This document shows positions 59,676 to 64,000 of a stretch of 64,000 nucleotides of DNA, one piece after another. The position numbers and the translations under genes were made by a program. This stretch comes from Cryptomeria japonica (Eukaryota; Streptophyta; Pinopsida; Cupressales; Cupressaceae): NCBI RefSeq assembly GCF_030272615.1, contig NC_081414.1:780742119-780806118 (forward strand), written 5' to 3'. The stretch's first letter is position 1, and each line of letters opens with the position of its first letter. A model generated the notes under the pieces. The model saw nothing but the letters and a program-made list of their open reading frames with translations. It was not told the origin of the DNA and searched no databases.

Positions 59676-60524
59676 ACTAGCAATTGGACTTTGGTGTGTA
59701 ATAGGTATGCTAAAGAGGTGTGGAAGATCAATTAGAGAAAATTTTGGTGCATTCTGCATACTTTTGTCCAGTGCATAGGTTCAATTGACAGGCCATTTAA
59801 AAATTGTTGTTGTTTGTGCAAACAAGGTCTCAATCAAGAGGTGATAGCTTAAAATGATTTATGCATCTAGTTATAGGGATCCAAACATGACTTTAAAAAA
59901 AAAATGAATCAAGAAGATAACTAGACTCCATTACCAACAGGATCATGTTATGTTTGTAGTGGGTGGAGAGGGAGATAGATATATGAATAGGTACAGAGGG
60001 AGGGAGAGGAAAGGAGAGAAATGAAGAAAGAGGAGAGAAGTAGAAAGATATAAAAGGAGGGAGTGATAGAGAGGGAGATAGAAGGAGAGAAGATGAGGGA
60101 GAGGGAGAAATAGAGATAGAAAGAGGGAGACAATGAGAGGGGGAGATAGAGAAATTGAAAGATAAAGATACAAGAAGAGATATATAGAGAGAGCTAGAAG
60201 GATATATATAAAGAAATAATAGTAGAGATAGGGTGAATAATGAAAAGATACAGATAATAAGATATAGATAGAGAGGGAGAGGAAGAGATGGGAAGATAGA
60301 GCTAGAGGGGGCCAGAGAGAGATAAAGGAGGTAATATAGAGAAGAAGAGAGAGGGGGGAGAGATAGACATAGAGATAGAGAGAGAGAAACATGGAGTGTG
60401 TGTGAAAGTGTGAGAGATATTAAGAAAGAGATGGGGATGAGTAACAAGGAGTGTGTGAACAATATTTTGAGAGATATATAGATAGAGGATAGAGAAATAA
60501 AGAGATATAGAAAGAGGGGGTAAT

Positions 60525-60572
<48 letters not shown>

Positions 60573-60600
60573 GTGAAGATTGAGAGGGAGATAGAGAGAA
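59676..60600 (-). repeat. Right inverted-repeat arm flanking kinase gene 2 (GA-rich)
   Basis: Reverse-complement partner of 56034-56633. It starts at ACTAGCAATTGG and becomes almost pure purine from 59960 on. The minus-strand Leu/Ser ORFs here are products of the GA repeat, not genes. GA-rich sequence resumes at 61085-61130, after the solo LTR. Confidence 0.7.
60526..60569. repeat. Microsatellite (GA)n
   Basis: About 22 uninterrupted GA units. Confidence 0.95.
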
Positions 60601-60605
60601 AGAGG

Positions 60606-61084
60606 TGTTGGTGTAAATAATTATTCATCATGGATATTATTACACATTACTTAAGTTTACTTAGGAAATGCATTTCATAGTAGTTTGGGTATGCGACACT
60701 TGGGTGTTTGTGCCAACATTGCGATAGTGTGTGTAGGAGAATTTCCACCTTTCGTGGACTTATCTTGTTGTTACACTCTGCATTCAGTGGGTGATCCACC
60801 TCATGTGGAATATTATATTGTGTCTCCTACCTACCCACACCTATTTCCTACCTACCCTTGTTTCTTATTGAGCCACATGTCATGTTTATGTGCTCGCATA
60901 TCCCTAGCCTTGCCTATATAAGCATGCTCATCTACATTGTTTGTATGGGCAATCATTGAACATCTTTTGATGATCTAGTTGATCATATTTTGCATCTTGA
61001 TAGAATACACTTTATTCCTATCATCTATTTTGTTCTCTCTTATTTGTGTTTTCCATTTCCTCTAGATCTTTGCAAAATCTCACA
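60606..61084 (+). repeat. Solo LTR with perfect 5-bp duplication
   Basis: 479 bp, TGTTGGTGTA...AATCTCACA, flanked by AGAGG at 60601-60605 and 61085-61089. It has a good TATA box (TATATAA, 60915-60921). There is no internal region, so it arose by recombination between two LTRs. The superfamily is not certain. It sits inside the GA-rich repeat arm. Confidence 0.85.
60915..60921 (+). promoter_or_regulatory. TATA box of the solo LTR
   Basis: TATATAA in 'gcctatataagcatgctc', about 310 bases into the LTR, which is the usual U3 promoter position. Confidence 0.6.
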
Positions 61085-61174
61085 AGAGGGAGAAGGTAAA
61101 TAGAGAGATAGAGAGTGATGGAGAAATAAATTAAATTCATTCTATAAATTAAAATAAAAATTCAAAATATAACT

Positions 61175-62414
61175 TGTTAGAAGCAACCAAGAAGGAAGAC
61201 TGAGAGGGGGGCATGAATCAATCTTCACGCGATAAGAGAAGTTAATCACAAAACAAAACTAACAAACTGCAATAATAGGACAAATAAGAAAATTGAAAGC
61301 AATATGCACAAAACCAAGATTTTGACATGGAAAACCCGGTTAAGGGAAAAATCATGGTGGGAAGCTACCCATAGTAAGAGGATACTCTGGAGTAGTATGT
61401 AAAAATATTACAATGGGGAATGCACATGCATTCCTGCACACTGGCTAGAGCTCATTGCTCAAATATAATGGCCTGAAAAGCTTCAACCCTAAAGAAAGTC
61501 TCACTCACTTACAGTAAGATTTAGACTACAATCCAAAAGAAATGAACTGAAAAAAAACATCTCCAAATGTTTGATCACAGTTCCAGTTAAGCACAACTGT
61601 CTACTCTGCAACACCAAATTTCTCCACAATCATAATATTGAAGGATGAATCACTTGTTCCCACATATAACACTCTCTGATAATGTAGACACAACATCAAC
61701 ACCTATATTACATGAATATATCACCTATATATACCATTCATCAACCTTGATAACAAGGTCAGCTAAACCCTCAACCCTCAATTACAAAATTATATCACAT
61801 GATAAAAATATCGACAATCGGACTAGTATTATGATTTAATAGCATAGCATGGAACTAAATCAAATTCCCAAATACACAACTCCACTAGAAATCATGCCAA
61901 GATCAACCACAACACGCTGCACAACCAGGAAAATTGCATAACATAAACATCATCATCGGTTCATAGAAACCATCAAAAACTCATACAACGATAAATGTTG
62001 ATCAACAAAACAAATAGGGAATGACTAGGAAACACCACCAAGAATGTTAGAATCATCAGGAACAGCTGCACCAATACCACTTATCAAATCTTCATTGATC
62101 AACATCTGAAACTCAGGAATACAACTAATCAATAACTGTCACAAAGAAAGATAACTTGTTGATCACCAAATCATGATCCATCTAAAATGAAGATACATAA
62201 AACCATCACTAGAAATATCCCAACATATCAGCACAAGATCTGATCACACCGGAATATATCAGAGGATATACCAAACTCTGCAAAATAGTGACCAGAAAAA
62301 CAACACTGCAAACCAAATCATAAGATCTTCCCAAACTATAATCACTGGAGGAATACACAAGAATATGGTGACATCAATAACAACAACATATGCTAACAGT
62401 AGCAATGACCAACA
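61175..62414 (-). repeat. Element F 3' LTR
   Basis: 1,240 bp, TGTTAGAAGC...CCAACA. It carries the block GGAAAACCCGGTTAAGGGAA near 61330. The end is set by the polypurine tract at 62415-62437 (minus strand CCAAAGGGGGAGAT). Confidence 0.85.
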
Positions 62415-62437
62415 ATCTCCCCCTTTGGTTTTGATGA
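62415..62437 (-). other. Polypurine tract of element F
   Basis: Abuts the 3' LTR. A second AAAGGGGGAGAG run lies at about 62530. 62438-62725 is 3' untranslated sequence. Confidence 0.85.
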
Positions 62438-62725
62438 CAACATATGAATGTTAAAAACAATCAATGCAAAGGAAGAAGATATCACTAGCAAACCGTCAAG
62501 ATAGATAAAACCATTTTTTCTATGATTTCTCTCCCCCTTTGACAACAATGCCAAAGATCTCAAAACAAAAGACCAAACTCTACTCTCTCCAAAATAGGAA
62601 CATGAATCACAAGAATCTCTCCCCCCAAAATACAAACTACTCCACAAGAGGAGCAATACCAACTCATCAATTTGGATAAAAGGATAAGACTATGAAGTCC
62701 ATTAGATTGATGCAACTCAATACAT

Positions 62726-64000
62726 CTAGTTCTCATCAGGAGGGGTGGATACTCCTAACTTGTCTCTCAAATAGACAAATGTATTTGCAGGCAAAGGCTT
62801 AGTAAAAATATCTACTATTTGTTCCTTTGTAGATACATACTCTAGTTTCACATTTTCTTCACTAACTTGCCCTCTCAAGTAGTAATATTTGATTGACACA
62901 TGCTTAGCCTTTGAATGTTGCACTGGATTCTTTGATATGTTAATAGCACTAGAATTATCACACTATATAATAGTAGGCTCATCATAAATAACTCTAATAT
63001 CCTCCAACATTTGCCTCATCTAGACTAGTTGAGTGTAATTACTAGCAGCAGCAATGTACTCAACTTTAGCAGTAGGTAAGGACACTGAATCTTGTTTCTT
63101 AATATCCCATGAAACCAACTTCTTACCCAAAAATAATGCTCTGTCAGTAGTTATCTTCATGTCGTCAACGTCACCAACCCAATCTGCATCAGTGCAAGCA
63201 CACAACATGAAATCATCATTCCTCGGATACCACAAACCATAATCCATAGTTCCCTTTAGGTATATGAATATCCTATTCACAATAGTGATATAACTCTCTT
63301 TCAAATCATCTTGATATCTAGAAGCCATGCACACAACATGCATAATGTCTAGCCTAGTCTGAGTAAGATATAACAGTCCACCAACCATAGATCTATACAA
63401 GCTCTAATTAGCTTTAGGAGATTCATCATTCTTAGACAATTTAGAACTAGTCACCAAAGGAGTTCTGACCAGTTTAGAGTCACATACTTAGTTTGAGATA
63501 TAAATATACCTTTTTGAATCTGTGAAATCTCCAAACCTAAGAAATATTTCATTTCATCAGTCATAGACATCTCAAATTATTTTTCATATCACTGAAAAAC
63601 TTCATGCTCAAGTCATCATCACCTCCAATGATAATATCATCAACAAAGACTTCAACAATCAGGATGTTATCATTCTCTATCTTAAAGTACAGTTGTTGTA
63701 AGCAACACCTTTAGTAAATCCCAATTTCAACAAGTACTTATCTAATCTAGCATACTAGGCTCTATGGGCTTGCTTCAATCCATAAACAAATTTATTCAAC
63801 TTATATACCATGTCCCCATCATCTGATAATGAAAATCCATTAGGTTGTTCAATGTAGACTTCTTCCTCTAGATCACCATTCAAAACGATAGATTTGACAT
63901 CCATCTGATATACCTTGACATCTTTATAAGCAGCATACACAAGCAACAACCTAATAGCTTCAAGTCTGGCCACTGGAGCAAAAGTCTCCTCATAATTAAT
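62726..64000 (-). pseudogene. Element F pol: reverse transcriptase and RNase H (broken, cut by window end)
   Basis: RT start at 63755-63973 ([20 protein letters not shown]). The palm with FVDDIIIGG lies at about 63620-63660, in a broken frame. The linker MVGGLLYLTQTRLDIM and RNase H are at 63020-63400 (CACTDADWVGD, SLPTAKVEYIAAAS). The RNase H end is at 62726-62923 (SKAKHVSIKYYYLRGQVSEE, IVDIFTKPLPANTFVYLRDK). Stops separate the pieces. Confidence 0.87.

Larger units (their letters stand above)
61175..64000 (-). mobile_element. Copia LTR retrotransposon F (5' part beyond window)
   Basis: Minus-strand copia element: 3' LTR 61175-62414, polypurine tract, RNase H and RT, cut by the window end. 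Left flank TAACT (61170-61174) is the expected duplication; its partner is outside. It is a different subfamily from B, C and E. Confidence 0.9.

Noticed and set aside
59893-60631. Several minus-strand ORFs of 60-189 codons rich in Ser and Leu
   Set aside because: They are translations of the GA/CT microsatellite and purine-rich arm, in all frames at once, with no protein features.

Overview
The window looks like nuclear DNA of a large-genome seed plant, most likely a gymnosperm. It is AT-rich, about two thirds is retrotransposon, the host genes are sparse and intronless, and the elements are old and full of stops. Species cannot be fixed from sequence alone. No tRNA, rRNA, CRISPR or bacterial-type features were seen.

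Layout. (1) 1-32513 is a nested stack of five LTR elements, all on the minus strand. D (outermost, ending at 32513) holds C in its 3' LTR and E in its first ORF. C holds B in gag, and B holds A in integrase. Insertions A, B and E are each bracketed by 5-bp target duplications, and the interrupted reading frames rejoin across them. B, C and E are ordinary Ty1/copia elements (gag, protease, integrase, RT, RNase H). A and D carry no pol. Instead both encode the same two proteins: a coiled-coil protein with four CCHC zinc knuckles, and a protein of about 1,100 codons with a conserved N-terminal domain and a coiled-coil tail. I do not recognise this second protein, and the pair is the best candidate for an undescribed system.

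(2) 32514-35400 is repeat DNA with a 450-bp-arm inverted repeat. (3) 35710-38118 is the one intact host gene: an 802-codon G-type lectin S-receptor-like kinase with a non-RD kinase domain. It sits behind a conserved promoter block containing paired TTGAC (W-box-like) motifs. (4) 38119-51990 is AT-rich intergenic DNA with a probable solo LTR, the orphaned 5' end of a third receptor-kinase copy (44806-45325), a Ty3/gypsy protease fragment, an unrecognised decayed ORF, and a second copy of the repeat found upstream of the kinase gene. (5) 51990-55665 is a decayed LINE that has lost its 3' half.

(6) 56034-60600 is a second receptor-kinase gene, now a pseudogene (two frameshifts and a stop). It is flanked on both sides by inverted copies of one CT/GA-rich repeat. 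A solo LTR with a perfect 5-bp duplication lies in the right-hand copy. (7) 61175 to the end is another minus-strand copia element, F, running out of the window.

The three kinase loci share promoter and signal-peptide sequence, so they are a local tandem family: one functional, one pseudogenised, one reduced to its 5' end. A and D share primer site, polypurine tract and an LTR block with B, C, E and F, which fits non-autonomous elements mobilised by copia enzymes.
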